Source: Treponema sp. (lineage in GTDB: Bacteria > Spirochaetota > Spirochaetia > Treponematales > Treponemataceae). Taken from it: a DNA stretch of 64,000 nucleotides. Under the pieces are notes generated by a model, which was not told where the DNA came from, did not search any database, and was given only the letters and a program-made list of their open reading frames with translations. The position numbers were made by a program, and so were the translations under genes. The DNA is taken from the NCBI GenBank assembly GCA_004554075.1, contig SFOB01000005.1:1-64000 (forward strand), read 5' to 3'. Below are positions 23,843 through 32,749 of the stretch, piece after piece; the stretch's first letter is position 1; the number at the start of each line of letters is the position of its first letter.

Positions 23843-23873
23843 CCCGACGAGCTGCCAACTGCTCTACCCCGCG
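23801..23873 (-). tRNA. initiator tRNA-Met (CAU)
   Basis: The 73-nt sequence folds as a cloverleaf with anticodon CAT in CTCATAA. The features that set initiators apart are present: a mismatched first pair of the acceptor stem (C1 with T72) and three G-C pairs at the foot of the anticodon stem (GGG/CCC). The T-arm is GCAGG-TTCGAGT-CCTGC. CCA is not encoded. It lies at the right border of the island and is intact, so the insertion does not destroy it. Confidence 0.95.
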
Positions 23874-23888
23874 TCGTATTGTTTGGGT

Positions 23889-23917
23889 ATTATAGGGGAG
23901 TTGGCGGGGATTGTCAA
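23889..23917 (-). promoter_or_regulatory. consensus sigma-70 promoter of tRNA-fMet
   Basis: On the minus strand TTGACA (plus 23912-23917) and TATAAT (plus 23889-23894) are exactly 17 bp apart, a perfect consensus. The tRNA begins 15 bp after the -10 box. Confidence 0.88.
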
Positions 23918-24031
23918 GAGTGGGGAGGGGGAATTTGGCAAAATTTGCACTTTTTTTGTGAAATTTTGGGGTTTTTGTGCGGTTTTTTGCGCTTTGATGC
24001 GGTTTAGTGTAATAATTACCCTTCTCTGGTG

Positions 24032-24697
24032 CTATTTGTCGGTATTTTTCAGGGCGGTGTATTTTATGCGGCACTGGGCAATAGACATCAGAACTACCGC
24101 TACCGAGAACCAGCGAAGGCTGCCGGAAAAGCCTGCAAAGAAGTCGTAAACACCATGGATAACAACAGCTGCCACAAGGCAAGACACGCGGGCAGTTTTA
24201 TTTCTGCAGGAATAGATGAAAAGTCCGCAGAGGCCTGTGCACATCATATGAATGATATCTGAAGTGAAGATGCGGACTGCAATTTTGCCGTAGAGAAGGG
24301 TAGCACCCTGACTGTTAGCAACCTGAAGGTGATCAAAATAATAAACTACAGATTCAAAGCAGCCCAGAGAGAGCCCCATTACAAAAGAAAGCAGCAAAAA
24401 GGTATGCATATCCTCATTTTCATCATAGATTTTATGAGGAAGAGGAAGCAGAAGCAGGGCTTTAAAGACCTCTTCAATCAGGCCGTAGATAATAAGCGAT
24501 TTTAAAAAAGAAAAAAGAACTGGCGAGCGGAAGAGGCCGGAAAAATCAGGAATAAAATACTGAATAAAAGAAATTGGCAGAACAGCCAGGAGTCCCAACA
24601 GAACAGCAATAAGCTGATGGGTAATTTTGATTTTATAAGCAAAGGTGAATAAGACAATTGCAAGAATAAGCGGAACGAAACAAAGAGCAATACCCAT
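24032..24697 (-). CDS. prsW: PrsW-family intramembrane protease
   Basis: About seven to eight membrane helices and the conserved motifs IEEVFKALLLL, GCFESVVYY and IHGVYDFF mark the PrsW glutamic-type protease family. In Bacillus PrsW cleaves an anti-sigma factor at the membrane; other members have unknown targets. I start at the ATG at 24697, which has AGGAGG 12 bases upstream; an ATG at 24760 would add 21 non-hydrophobic residues. Length, 221 aa, is normal. It is the first chromosomal gene right of the island and stands alone. Confidence 0.82.
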   Translation of the reverse strand: MGIALCFVPLILAIVLFTFAYKIKITHQLIAVLLGLLAVLPISFIQYFIPDFSGLFRSPVLFSFLKSLIIYGLIEEVFKALLLLPLPHKIYDENEDMHTFLLLSFVMGLSLGCFESVVYYFDHLQVANSQGATLLYGKIAVRIFTSDIIHMMCTGLCGLFIYSCRNKTARVSCLVAAVVIHGVYDFFAGFSGSLRWFSVAVVLMSIAQCRIKYTALKNTDK

Positions 24698-24837
24698 AGT
24701 GTGCTTTATCCTCCTGGGGAAGTCGAGAACCGGAAAACGTAAATGCCGGAAAGTCGGCATTTTTATCCGGAAACTTATATAGAGTTAATTTTACTCTAAT
24801 CGCTGGATTTTTACAATTCGTATGCTATAATACTTAT

Positions 24838-25419
24838 ATGAGAGAAGGCATTTACAATTCAATTGTTCTCATGGGCTGCAAGCATTGCGGAAAGACAACT
24901 CAGGGCAGACTTCTGGCACAAACGCTGGGAGTTGATTTTTTTGATACCGATGAAACAATAGCCCGCATCAGGTGCATGGATTACAGAACCCTTTACAGAA
25001 CAAAGGGCGTTGGTGAATTTACTCTTGCAGAACAGGAAGCCTGCGAGAAAATCGTAAAAGATAATGCAGAAAAACAGCTTGTGATTTCTACAGGTGGTGG
25101 AATTTGTGATAATCCGCCGGCCCTGCATGCCCTGCGAGAATGTTCAACCTTTGTCTTCCTTCGTCTGGATATTAAGTATTCTGTAAAACGCATTATGGAT
25201 AAGATTGAAGTAACAGAGACGGGAAGTTTTAAAAATGCACCGGCTTATGTTCTTGATGCAAATCCAACTTCCCTTGAGCAGATAGAAGCAATTCTCATGA
25301 AAAAATACGAGGAGCGTTACAAGCAGTATCAGAGAATAGCTGATATTACTGTGGACATAAAAAATGCGCCGATAGAAGAGAATTTTAAAATCCTTCTCGG
25401 CGCACTCAGCATTAAGTAA
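24838..25419 (+). CDS. aroK: shikimate kinase
   Basis: Walker A is MGCKHCGKTT (residues 12-21), followed by FFDTDETIA with the substrate-binding Asp, GEFTLAEQEA and the STGGG motif (about 82-86). The lid and C-terminal helix region RYKQYQRIADITVD matches shikimate kinases. It phosphorylates shikimate at the 3-hydroxyl in the chorismate pathway. Length is 193 aa, slightly above the usual 170-180. The Walker A box contains His and Cys in place of the more common Gly-rich spacing. No other aro gene is nearby. The paralogous gluconate-type kinases lack the STGGG context, so the call is firm. Confidence 0.85.
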   Translation: MREGIYNSIVLMGCKHCGKTTQGRLLAQTLGVDFFDTDETIARIRCMDYRTLYRTKGVGEFTLAEQEACEKIVKDNAEKQLVISTGGGICDNPPALHALRECSTFVFLRLDIKYSVKRIMDKIEVTETGSFKNAPAYVLDANPTSLEQIEAILMKKYEERYKQYQRIADITVDIKNAPIEENFKILLGALSIK

Positions 25420-25426
25420 ATGCAGA

Positions 25427-25446
25427 TGTCATCATGACATTTTATT
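25427..25446. terminator. short hairpin between convergent aroK and slyD
   Basis: ATGTCAT-c-ATGACAT is followed by TTTTATTTTT on the plus strand. The loop is very small, so efficiency is doubtful, but the position between two convergent stops fits. Confidence 0.5.
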
Positions 25447-25447
25447 T

Positions 25448-25993
25448 TTAGTTACAGCCACCACAACCATTACCGCAGCCGCCGCTTCCGCAATCTCCGC
25501 CTCCGCAGCCACCACAACCGCCACAGCCACCGCCGCATCCGCTTGTAGGAGCAAGTTCTTCTGCAGTTGCATCGCGAACGCCAACTACTTCAATGTCAAA
25601 ATTGAGAGTCTGGCCGGCAAGCTCATGATTTCCATCAATAGTGATTTTGTTGCCTTCCACTTTTGTTACGTGAACAATTGAAAGTCCAGAAGGTGTCATC
25701 ATCTGGAAAGGCATTCCAACCTGGATTTCTCCGTCAAACTCAAACTTATCGCGGTCAAGCTCAACAATCAGGTTGTTGTCATATTCACCGTAACCATCTT
25801 TTGGTTCAATGTGAGCTGAAAATTTGTCGCCAGGCTCGTGTCCGGCAAGCTGATTTTCAAGACCAGAAATTAAATAGCCGCGTCCATGAACATAACCTAA
25901 AGGCTCATTTCCAACAGAAGAGTCCAGCTGTTCTCCATTTTCGTTCTTAAGGGTATAGTGAATTTCTACCCACTTATCGTTATCAATCTTCAT
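25448..25993 (-). CDS. slyD: FKBP-type peptidyl-prolyl isomerase, SlyD type
   Basis: The N-terminal fold matches SlyD: VEIHYTLKNENGEQLDSS at the start, LGYVHGRGYLISGLENQLAGHEPGDKF, the inserted chaperone flap (PKDGYGEYD...VGMPFQMMTPSGL), and NHELAGQTLNFDIEVVGVRDAT. The last 30 residues are almost only Gly and Cys with eight cysteines, the metal-binding tail type that in E. coli SlyD binds nickel. It would speed proline isomerisation and hold metal in the cytoplasm. The start overlaps the Nfu gene stop (TAATG), so the two are translated together; both handle metal-protein assembly. Confidence 0.93.
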   Translation of the reverse strand: MKIDNDKWVEIHYTLKNENGEQLDSSVGNEPLGYVHGRGYLISGLENQLAGHEPGDKFSAHIEPKDGYGEYDNNLIVELDRDKFEFDGEIQVGMPFQMMTPSGLSIVHVTKVEGNKITIDGNHELAGQTLNFDIEVVGVRDATAEELAPTSGCGGGCGGCGGCGGGDCGSGGCGNGCGGCN

Positions 25994-26268
25994 TAAAATC
26001 CCATTCCCATTTCATCAAGGTTCTGTGCATTGTCCTGAACAACTTCTTTGATTTCAGGGCATGCATCAATGAGGTAGCGCTCAATTCCCATTTTAAGAGT
26101 CATAACAGCCATCGGGCAGCCACCACATGCGCCAGTTAAATTAAGATGAACTTTGTAATCGTCATCAATACAAACAAATTCCATGTCTCCGCCGTCTGCC
26201 TGGAGCTGAGGACGGAACATTTCCAGTGCTTCTTTTACAGTTTCAAGCAATTTTGGATCTTCAATCAT
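25993..26268 (-). CDS. Nfu-type iron-sulfur scaffold protein
   Basis: The 91-aa protein is a single NifU C-terminal domain: LETVKEALEMFRPQLQADGGDMEFV followed by LTGACGGCPMAVMTLKMGIERYL with the CxxC that carries a transferable Fe-S cluster. The ATG at 26268 is preceded by AAGGTGGT; an earlier in-frame start at 26286 is less well placed. It is coupled to slyD. A role in Fe-S cluster delivery is well supported for the family. Confidence 0.92.
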   Translation of the reverse strand: MIEDPKLLETVKEALEMFRPQLQADGGDMEFVCIDDDYKVHLNLTGACGGCPMAVMTLKMGIERYLIDACPEIKEVVQDNAQNLDEMGMGF

Positions 26269-26323
26269 GTTTACCACCTTACGCATATAAGATAATAAAA
26301 AAAAGGTCTTAGGGCAAGGTAAA

Positions 26324-28528
26324 TTACTTTAATAGTTCTTCCACGGTCTGCTGGAAGCGGGCAGGGGAATCCAGCCAGTCGTAGGCGATACTTGCTGATA
26401 TAAGCTTGCGGCCATATTCGCGGGTTTCGGCATAGGGAACGGTCTCAAGAAAAAGGTCTAAAGGCATATTGCTTTTCTTACCAAACTCAATAAGAGAGCT
26501 TTTCTGCCAGCGGCGCACACGGTTAATTCCAGCATTATATGAGAAAAAGCCCAGCAGGGCAGAATTATCACAGCGGGAAATCAGATTTGCAAGATACCAG
26601 GTGCCAAAGCGGATATTTGTTTCCGGGTCTGTAAGCGAGTAGTCCTGCATTTTAAAACGGCGGGCAATGTCGCTTCCGGTAAATTCCATAAGCTGGGTAA
26701 GGCCAACAGCTCCGGCAGAACTCATAACATCTGCATCAAAAAAGCTTTCACTGCGAATCAGGGCAAACATTACCGGCTGGCTGACCTTGTACTCATCACA
26801 GTATTTAGAAACAAATTCTTTGTAGTTGCAGGGGTAAACCAGGGCAAGTTCATCTCTTGTAAGCTGACGTTTTGAAAGTCGCTGTGCCCGTGCTGCAATC
26901 CGCAGAGACTGAGTGTAATAGTCTGTGTTCTCATTCTCCTCGGCCTTTTCCAGGCTGGCACATTTAGCAAGAAAATCAGAAAGGTAAAAATTTGTTTCTG
27001 GTGAAATTGTCTGTCCCTGGATCTTCTGCCATTCAGGATAAATAAGTTCTGGAAAGCCGAAGTAGGCATAGCCAAGAAGCAGATTTTCAAGAGATTTGTC
27101 GTAAGCCTCAGATGCTTCCAAAGCAGAATCAGCCTGGCGAACTGCAGTTGGGGCACACATGATTTTTTTCAAGGCAGCAGGATTTTCCCAAAGGCCAAGT
27201 CTGTATGCTGCAAGAGATTTATAATAAACAGAACTTCCGCCGTAGCAGGCCCGCTTAAAGGCTTTTTCGGCCTCATCCGCACTTCCGGTAGCCAGCCCTT
27301 CCTGAATCAGGCGGCCATACAGATAGGCAAACTGTGCCGTAGTTAAATCAGAAGCATAGCCGTCTATGGCCTTGTAAATCCTTCCAAACTCATTCCATTT
27401 TCCGGCCGCCAGTAAGGCAGAAACCAGCTGTTCAAAAAAATCTTCAAAATATTCGCAGTCATTCCACTGGCGGGAATATTCACCAATAGAATCAATAATT
27501 GAATCAACAGAAAAATTGAGGGAAGTATTTAAAAGATACCAGAGGGCATTGTCTTTTTGTTCCGGGGAAGTGGCTGCAGCAATTGCGGCTTCAAAGCATG
27601 AGCGGCTCTGGCGGTAATAAATGCCGGCCTTTTCATAATAACGGCCCGCATAAAACCAGAAGTAAAACTCAGCAGGGCTTCCTGCATTGTCTCTTGCAAG
27701 CTTGCTGAAATAGCCTGCGTTTTTTACAAAATCCATGGTACCGTAAAGGTAGTTTTTTCCCAGGTCGGAAATCAGCTGGGGAGCGGGCTCCAGAATCTTT
27801 TCAGCATAATATTTTTCCAGAATAGAAGAACACTGAGTTGTATAGGAATAATTACGCTTATAAGATTCAATCCTGTAATGAATGGCAAACTGCTGGGGAG
27901 TGTAGGTCAGGTTTGCAGCAAGGTCTGAATCCGGATTTTGATAAGCAGTTTCAAAGTCCGGATGTTTATAATAATCGCGGTAAAACTGATAGTGCTCTGT
28001 AGAAAGGGGGCATTCGGTAAACCAGCGGTAAACTTCGGTTTCGTAAGCAGAATCTCCGCGGCGGCCCATTGCCTCAAGCCTCAGGCGGATTACTTCGTTT
28101 TTCGCTTTAGAGAAATCCAGACCGGTGGTAATGTCTATGAGCCGGTTGATTTCTCCAGAGGCAGAAAACTGACGGGCAGCTATAAGAAGGCTTTCGTCTC
28201 CCGGATAGAGCTTTAAAAGATTTTCTGCGGCAGCGTTTTTTTCCTGGATATTTCCAAAACCGCAGAGGGCTTCTGCACTTTTTTGACCGCAGGCTTTTGT
28301 TCCTTTTTTAATGCAGTATTTGAACTTTTCGCGGGCAGCTTTTTCGTTTCCTTCCTGGAGAAAACGAAGGCCTATAAAATAATCTGAATCGTTACCAAAC
28401 CTTTTCTGCCCTTCGCTCTGAGGCGGGGCTTTGCAGGAAACAACATTCAGTACAAAGAAAGTTGCGAGAAAATTTATTGTGAGGCGGCGAAAATTATGGA
28501 AAGAACGTGGAAGCACAGCAGGTCGCAT
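26324..28528 (-). CDS. lipoprotein lytic transglycosylase, Slt70 type
   Basis: A signal peptide ends in FFVLNVVSC, a relaxed spirochaete lipobox, so the mature protein is probably lipidated at Cys32. About residues 50-560 are alpha-helical repeats, like the U-shaped helical domain of Slt70. The catalytic part starts at ALIRSESFFDADVMSSAGAVGLTQLM (about 590), with the catalytic Glu in SES, and continues with NIRFGTWYL and FFSYNAGINRVRRW. It would cut peptidoglycan between MurNAc and GlcNAc in the periplasm. It starts 7 bp after the LysM gene with AGGAG in the gap, so the two wall proteins share a transcript. Confidence 0.9.
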   Translation of the reverse strand: MRPAVLPRSFHNFRRLTINFLATFFVLNVVSCKAPPQSEGQKRFGNDSDYFIGLRFLQEGNEKAAREKFKYCIKKGTKACGQKSAEALCGFGNIQEKNAAAENLLKLYPGDESLLIAARQFSASGEINRLIDITTGLDFSKAKNEVIRLRLEAMGRRGDSAYETEVYRWFTECPLSTEHYQFYRDYYKHPDFETAYQNPDSDLAANLTYTPQQFAIHYRIESYKRNYSYTTQCSSILEKYYAEKILEPAPQLISDLGKNYLYGTMDFVKNAGYFSKLARDNAGSPAEFYFWFYAGRYYEKAGIYYRQSRSCFEAAIAAATSPEQKDNALWYLLNTSLNFSVDSIIDSIGEYSRQWNDCEYFEDFFEQLVSALLAAGKWNEFGRIYKAIDGYASDLTTAQFAYLYGRLIQEGLATGSADEAEKAFKRACYGGSSVYYKSLAAYRLGLWENPAALKKIMCAPTAVRQADSALEASEAYDKSLENLLLGYAYFGFPELIYPEWQKIQGQTISPETNFYLSDFLAKCASLEKAEENENTDYYTQSLRIAARAQRLSKRQLTRDELALVYPCNYKEFVSKYCDEYKVSQPVMFALIRSESFFDADVMSSAGAVGLTQLMEFTGSDIARRFKMQDYSLTDPETNIRFGTWYLANLISRCDNSALLGFFSYNAGINRVRRWQKSSLIEFGKKSNMPLDLFLETVPYAETREYGRKLISASIAYDWLDSPARFQQTVEELLK

Positions 28529-28535
28529 TAGACTC

Positions 28536-30191
28536 CTACTCAGCCGGAATAACTATCTTTGTTCCAGAAATAATATAATCAGGATTTTTGATTCCGTTAT
28601 AGCGTGCAATATACTTGTAGCGCCAAGGATTCTTATAGTAAGTATCTGCAATATCCCAGAGAGTATCACCCCATTTGATTTTATAAGTGATATCCTTAGG
28701 CTTTTCTTCTGCAACTGGTGGCTGAGAAGGAACAACCTCTTCTGCCTTTTCAATAATTACAATTTCGTCTTCCTTTGCTTCAGGAACAGCAGGCTCCGGC
28801 TCAGGTTCTGGTTCTGCTACAGGCTCTGGCTGTGGAGCCGGCTCTTCAATTGCAACTGTTGCAGCATTTTCTTTAGCATGCTTCTTTGTAATAAGATTAT
28901 ATTTTGAAGGGATGATGAAAAGAACTGCGACTGTGGCCAGAATACAGATTATTGCGCAGATAATGCAGATGATAACCGGAACCTTTGTTTTTTTCTTAAC
29001 ATCGTCGTCATCATTCTGGGCAGAAGTTCCGCGTTCTGTTTCTTCATCGTAAAGGCCGTCAAAGTTGAGGCCTCCCGAAACAGGGCTTTCTGAATCAAAT
29101 GTTGGGTCTTTCATAGTTTCCTCTGTATTAAAGAAGTCATCCGGCATCTGCGGATTTTCATCTTCGCTTGAGTCTCTTGTATCATCAGGAAGGTCAAAAT
29201 CCATATCCGGGAGTTCGTCAGAAATTGTCTCATCTGCAATGGTGTCGTCTGATGAAGTTTCCTCTGTAATCGTCTCGTCTGAAGTTGTGTCATCAAAGCT
29301 GATTTCGTCGCTTGATTCACTGATGTCTTCTGAAGCTGTATCGTCCGGAAGATCAAAGTTCATGTCGTCCAGGTTTTCAGAAATAGTTTCATCTGATGAA
29401 GTTTCTTCTGTGATTGTTTCATCAGCGACAGTCTCGTCACTTGTATCTTCAGAAACTGTATCATCCGGTAAATCAAAATTCATATCATTCAGACTTTCAG
29501 ATTCAGTAGTGATATCTTCAGATGAGGTATCATCAGGAAGGTCAAAGTTCATATCGTCGAGGTTTTCAGAAGACTCTTCAACCGGCATTTCATCAGATGT
29601 TTCTTCAACAGACTCTTCTACCACCGGCTCTTCAACAAAGCTTTCATCCTCTACAGGAGCATCTTCTTCAACTGTCTCAACCTCTTCTTCTCTTGCGTCT
29701 GATTCTTCGGTCTCTTCGCTAGAGTCTTTGTCTCTCATGGCAGCAGCGGCGGCAAGCAAACCACCAGCAGCAAGAGCACCTGCGGCCAGGGCCCCGGCAC
29801 CACTTCCATTTTCTTCAGTATCATTAATGCCATATTCATCTGTAACAAGGCGTTCTTCAAGAGTGCGGGAAACAAGTGTGATATTTGTATTGCTTTCGTT
29901 ACCTGTTTCGCTGTCTATAATTTTTGCAGAAAGTTTGTTATCTTCGTCGAGGGAAACTGTAAATTTAATTTCTGCTTCGCCGTTTGGGTGGGCAACAAGA
30001 TTTTCAATCTGGAGAGAATCAACATATTCGGCATCTTCCATAGAACAGGTAGCAGAACGATACAGATCAACCATAACTTTGGTCTGATTGTTATGGGCAG
30101 TAGTGAGTTCCAGCTGCTTTTCAGAAGGTGTATTATCCTCAAGAACAGGATAGAAAGAACCATCTGCCAGTTTGATACCAATAGTTTTCAT
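28536..30191 (-). CDS. LysM-domain membrane protein with long acidic repeat region
   Basis: The N-terminal 130 residues look globular. An Ala/Gly-rich stretch (about 131-152) follows. Then comes a low-complexity acidic region (about 155-355), with the phrase MNFDLPDDT recurring between Ser/Thr/Glu tracts. A membrane helix (VPVIICIICAIICILATVAVLFII, about 398-420), a Pro/Glu spacer and a C-terminal LysM (KIKWGDTLWDIADTYYKN...IISGTKIVIP) follow. The helix should leave the acidic part inside and the LysM outside, bound to peptidoglycan. The layout resembles polar or division proteins of the FimV/TPN-type, but no orthologue is certain. It is co-transcribed with the transglycosylase. Confidence 0.82.
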   Translation of the reverse strand: MKTIGIKLADGSFYPVLEDNTPSEKQLELTTAHNNQTKVMVDLYRSATCSMEDAEYVDSLQIENLVAHPNGEAEIKFTVSLDEDNKLSAKIIDSETGNESNTNITLVSRTLEERLVTDEYGINDTEENGSGAGALAAGALAAGGLLAAAAAMRDKDSSEETEESDAREEEVETVEEDAPVEDESFVEEPVVEESVEETSDEMPVEESSENLDDMNFDLPDDTSSEDITTESESLNDMNFDLPDDTVSEDTSDETVADETITEETSSDETISENLDDMNFDLPDDTASEDISESSDEISFDDTTSDETITEETSSDDTIADETISDELPDMDFDLPDDTRDSSEDENPQMPDDFFNTEETMKDPTFDSESPVSGGLNFDGLYDEETERGTSAQNDDDDVKKKTKVPVIICIICAIICILATVAVLFIIPSKYNLITKKHAKENAATVAIEEPAPQPEPVAEPEPEPEPAVPEAKEDEIVIIEKAEEVVPSQPPVAEEKPKDITYKIKWGDTLWDIADTYYKNPWRYKYIARYNGIKNPDYIISGTKIVIPAE

Positions 30192-30253
30192 ACGTTTCCT
30201 CTCTATAATATATCGTAAAACATTATATGTCAGTTTTCAAGTGGTTTTTGCCA

Positions 30254-30322
30254 TTTTGGGGGCTCCCGGCTGGCCTCGCTTCGCTCTGGTCGCTGGCTTC
30301 GCCACCCCTCCATGCCCTAGCC
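30254..30322. repeat. GC-rich dispersed element, copy 1
   Basis: The edges TTTTGGGGGCTCC and CTCCATGCCCTAGCC recur around a different GC-rich core at 43349-43483. The body here is far richer in G and C than its surroundings and holds no gene. It looks like a short mobile or REP-like element with conserved ends. Confidence 0.6.
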
Positions 30323-30355
30323 TGACAGGTATTCTAACAAATAACATTTTTTTAA

Positions 30356-30384
30356 TTTACAATAAACATTTTCTAGATTATATT
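30356..30384 (+). promoter_or_regulatory. promoter of rubrerythrin gene
   Basis: TTTACA (30356-30361) and TATATT (30379-30384) are 17 bp apart; AGGAG precedes the ATG at 30417. I see no clear PerR-type operator. Confidence 0.6.
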
Positions 30385-30416
30385 TTTAATAATATTATTT
30401 TAATAGGAGCAAAACT

Positions 30417-30953
30417 ATGGATATCAAAGGAACCCAGACCGAAAAGAACCTGCAGACAGCTTTTGCAGGTGAATCACAGGCACGTAATAAGTACACTTAT
30501 TTCGCAAGTCAGGCTAAGAAAGAAGGCTACGAGCAGATTGCAGCAATCTTTCTTGAGACTGCAGATAACGAAAAAGAGCACGCAAAAATGTGGTATAAGC
30601 TCTTGAACGGCGGTGTAGGAACTACAGAAGAAAACCTCAAGGCTGCAGCAGACGGCGAAAACTACGAATGGACAGATATGTATGACGGATTCGCAAAAAC
30701 AGCCCGCGAAGAAGGTTTTGAATATATTGCTAAACTTTTTGAAGGTGTTGCTGCTATCGAAAAGCATCACGAAGAGCGCTACCGCAAGCTTCTTAAAAAC
30801 ATTGAAGATAAGCTTGTATTCTCAAGCGACGGCGATGCAATCTGGCAGTGCCGCAACTGCGGTCACATCGTAATCGGAAAAGAAGCTCCAAAGGTTTGCC
30901 CTGTTTGCGCACATCCACAGGCATACTTCCAGATTGAAGCTACAAATTACTAG
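30417..30953 (+). CDS. rbr: rubrerythrin
   Basis: The ferritin-like four-helix domain carries its di-iron ligands in AFAGESQARNKYTYFA, ETADNEKEHAKMW, and GVAAIEKHHEERY. The C-terminal rubredoxin domain is CRNCGHIVIGKEAPKVCPVCAHPQAYF with two CxxC pairs. The protein reduces hydrogen peroxide in the cytoplasm of anaerobes, taking electrons from rubredoxin or NADH-linked donors. Length, 178 aa, is typical. It is a single-gene unit with its own promoter and terminator. Confidence 0.96.
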   Translation: MDIKGTQTEKNLQTAFAGESQARNKYTYFASQAKKEGYEQIAAIFLETADNEKEHAKMWYKLLNGGVGTTEENLKAAADGENYEWTDMYDGFAKTAREEGFEYIAKLFEGVAAIEKHHEERYRKLLKNIEDKLVFSSDGDAIWQCRNCGHIVIGKEAPKVCPVCAHPQAYFQIEATNY

Positions 30954-30976
30954 GCTGAAATAAAAATCAGTTAAAC

Positions 30977-31012
30977 AAAAAAACCGATGTTGTAAAACAT
31001 CGGTTTTTTTTA
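30977..31012. terminator. bidirectional terminator after rubrerythrin
   Basis: AACCGATGTT (30982-30991) and AACATCGGTT (30996-31005) form a 10-bp stem with a 4-nt loop, with an A-run before and a T-run after. It serves both the rubrerythrin gene and the convergent gene ending at 31027. Confidence 0.93.
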
Positions 31013-31026
31013 TTCGATTTTAGGCT

Positions 31027-31890
31027 TTATTTAGCATCAGCAGCGCTTGCTGCAGAGTCTGTATACTCAAAAGTATATTCAGACATAGCTGTAAGCTCGT
31101 TTACAGTTGTTCCGAACTTTTCTGCAACATCATATTCAGAAACCTTGTTTACGTTTCCTTTTGCATCATATTTCAAAAGAGTTCTCTTAATTACCTGCTT
31201 GCTTACATTGTAAGTAGTAATTTCGTTCAAAGTGCCGTTTGTTCCATAGCGGAAAACAAGAGAAGTCTGTTTACCAGTAAAGTTATCCAGCTTAGCAATA
31301 GAATCAATAGCACCAGATTCAGTATAGAAATATTCTGTGAGTGCGCTTAAAGAACCATCAGGATTATACTCGCTTACAGAAGTAGTTCTTCCGTTTTCAT
31401 CATACTTATAGATAATTTTCCAGATTAAAGCACCTTCTCCATCATAACTTGATTCATCAACAAGAAGATTGTTTTCATAGGTGTAGATAGTACGTGCACA
31501 AAGGTTACCCTTTCTGTCGAATTCAGAAGCATCAACTTTAAGACCATTTTTGTAGGCATAAGTGTTCTTCCAGATTGTTTCGCCATCATTATTTGTGCAG
31601 TGCTGTTCAACAAGGTTTCCGGCAGTGTCATAAGTTGTAGAAATTGTGTTTAGCACAGCATCCTTTGGAGTAAGCTCGGAAGAAGAAGTCTCTTTTCCGT
31701 TAGAATCATAAATATGCATGATTTTTAAGCTTGGTGTTCTGTATAAAGTTCCAAATCGTGTAGCGATTGTGAAGTTTGTCTCTGTGTAGGCTTTTACGTT
31801 TCCAGAAATTGGAGCGTATTTAAAGATATCTGCTGCGAAAAGTGAAAGGCTAAGGCCGGCAGTAAGGGCGAAAGCAAGAATTTTTTTCAT
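31027..31890 (-). CDS. secreted protein with YD/MORN-like tandem repeats
   Basis: A clear signal peptide (MKKILAFALTAGLSLSLFAAD) leads to a 265-residue mature protein made of repeats of about 22 residues of the form YDxxGxLxxxxxY: YDTAGNLVEQ, FDRKGNLCAR, YDGEGALIWK, YDENGRTTS, YNPDGSLSA, YGTNGTLNE, YDAKGNVNK. This resembles RHS/YD-type repeat wheels that often bind carbohydrate or other surfaces. It is probably periplasmic or on the outer surface. Function is unknown, and no operon partner is present. Confidence 0.8.
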   Translation of the reverse strand: MKKILAFALTAGLSLSLFAADIFKYAPISGNVKAYTETNFTIATRFGTLYRTPSLKIMHIYDSNGKETSSSELTPKDAVLNTISTTYDTAGNLVEQHCTNNDGETIWKNTYAYKNGLKVDASEFDRKGNLCARTIYTYENNLLVDESSYDGEGALIWKIIYKYDENGRTTSVSEYNPDGSLSALTEYFYTESGAIDSIAKLDNFTGKQTSLVFRYGTNGTLNEITTYNVSKQVIKRTLLKYDAKGNVNKVSEYDVAEKFGTTVNELTAMSEYTFEYTDSAASAADAK

Positions 31891-31988
31891 AAATCCTCCA
31901 GATAATAGGTAAAATCAGTGTTTGCTAATGCAATGTTTATATTTTATACTATAATTCTTGAAAAGTAAAAGAAAAAGGTTAGCCGCTT

Positions 31989-32747
31989 ATGACAGATGCC
32001 CAGTGGAAATATTTTTGTGAATTTAAAGATCAGTTTAAAAACAAGGTAGAAGAGTGGAAAAAAGCATATCCCGCCCTTACAGAACTTCAGCGGGAGGCGG
32101 CCCTTCTTGCAAAAACTCCCGAATATCCCTTTGAAACCTCTGTGGTTTACAACCGTGCGTTAGACGAAGTTACTCCCCAGGATGATATCAAACTGATTGT
32201 CATAGGAGACAACCCTGGAAAAGACGAGCAGCTTGCGAAAAACAACAAATACTTTGTAGGACAGGCCGGTAAAATTGCAGAAGGCTATTTCCGTAAAAAT
32301 CCGGAGCTTGGAATTGATTTTCGTAAAAATGTAATAATCCTCAATAAAACTCCGGTGCACAGCGCAAAAACTGCCCAGCTGAAAACTATTGCAAAGCAGG
32401 GTGGGGCAGAAATTGCTGCTCTTATAGAAGAATCGCAGATCTGGATGGCTCAAAAGACTGCAGAGCTTCATGCCGCACTCAAAACAGAGCTCTGGCTGGT
32501 AGGATATTCTGAATTAAAGGAAAAGGGCATTTTTGGAGCTTACCGGGACACTTTAAGAGAAACATTAAAAACAAACTGCGGGGCCCAGGCCTGGGAACGG
32601 GTTTTTGTTTTTCAGCACTTTTCAATGAACCGCTTTTCTATAGACCTTTCCGACTTTATAAAGGCCCAGAAAAAAGAAAAGGCCCCGCTGGAATCAAATA
32701 TTCACGAGCTGGGCCTTCTTCACAGAAAAGAAATTTTTGGTTCTTAG
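31989..32747 (+). CDS. uracil-DNA glycosylase superfamily-like protein
   Basis: The segment IKLIVIGDNPGKDEQLAKNNKYFVGQAGKIAEGYF resembles the UDG-fold motif seen as GxxPGxxE...FVGxAG in families 4 and 5. A later stretch TELWLVGYSELKEKGIFGAYRDTL and FVFQHFSMNRFS could hold the second catalytic region. I see no four-cysteine Fe-S set, so it is not a classic family 4 enzyme. It may excise uracil or be a structural relative without that activity. The gene ends 2 bp before a convergent stop. Confidence 0.6.
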   Translation: MTDAQWKYFCEFKDQFKNKVEEWKKAYPALTELQREAALLAKTPEYPFETSVVYNRALDEVTPQDDIKLIVIGDNPGKDEQLAKNNKYFVGQAGKIAEGYFRKNPELGIDFRKNVIILNKTPVHSAKTAQLKTIAKQGGAEIAALIEESQIWMAQKTAELHAALKTELWLVGYSELKEKGIFGAYRDTLRETLKTNCGAQAWERVFVFQHFSMNRFSIDLSDFIKAQKKEKAPLESNIHELGLLHRKEIFGS

Positions 32748-32749
32748 AA

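Noticed and set aside
29150..29660. Possible CRISPR array in regularly repeated sequence
   Set aside because: The repeats are in-frame codons for MNFDLPDDT with irregular spacing and no spacer diversity; no cas gene is present.
29065..30087. Long Ser-rich open frame on the plus strand, 340 codons
   Set aside because: It is the complement of the acidic repeat region of the LysM gene; low-complexity codons keep the opposite frame open. There is no start signal and no domain.
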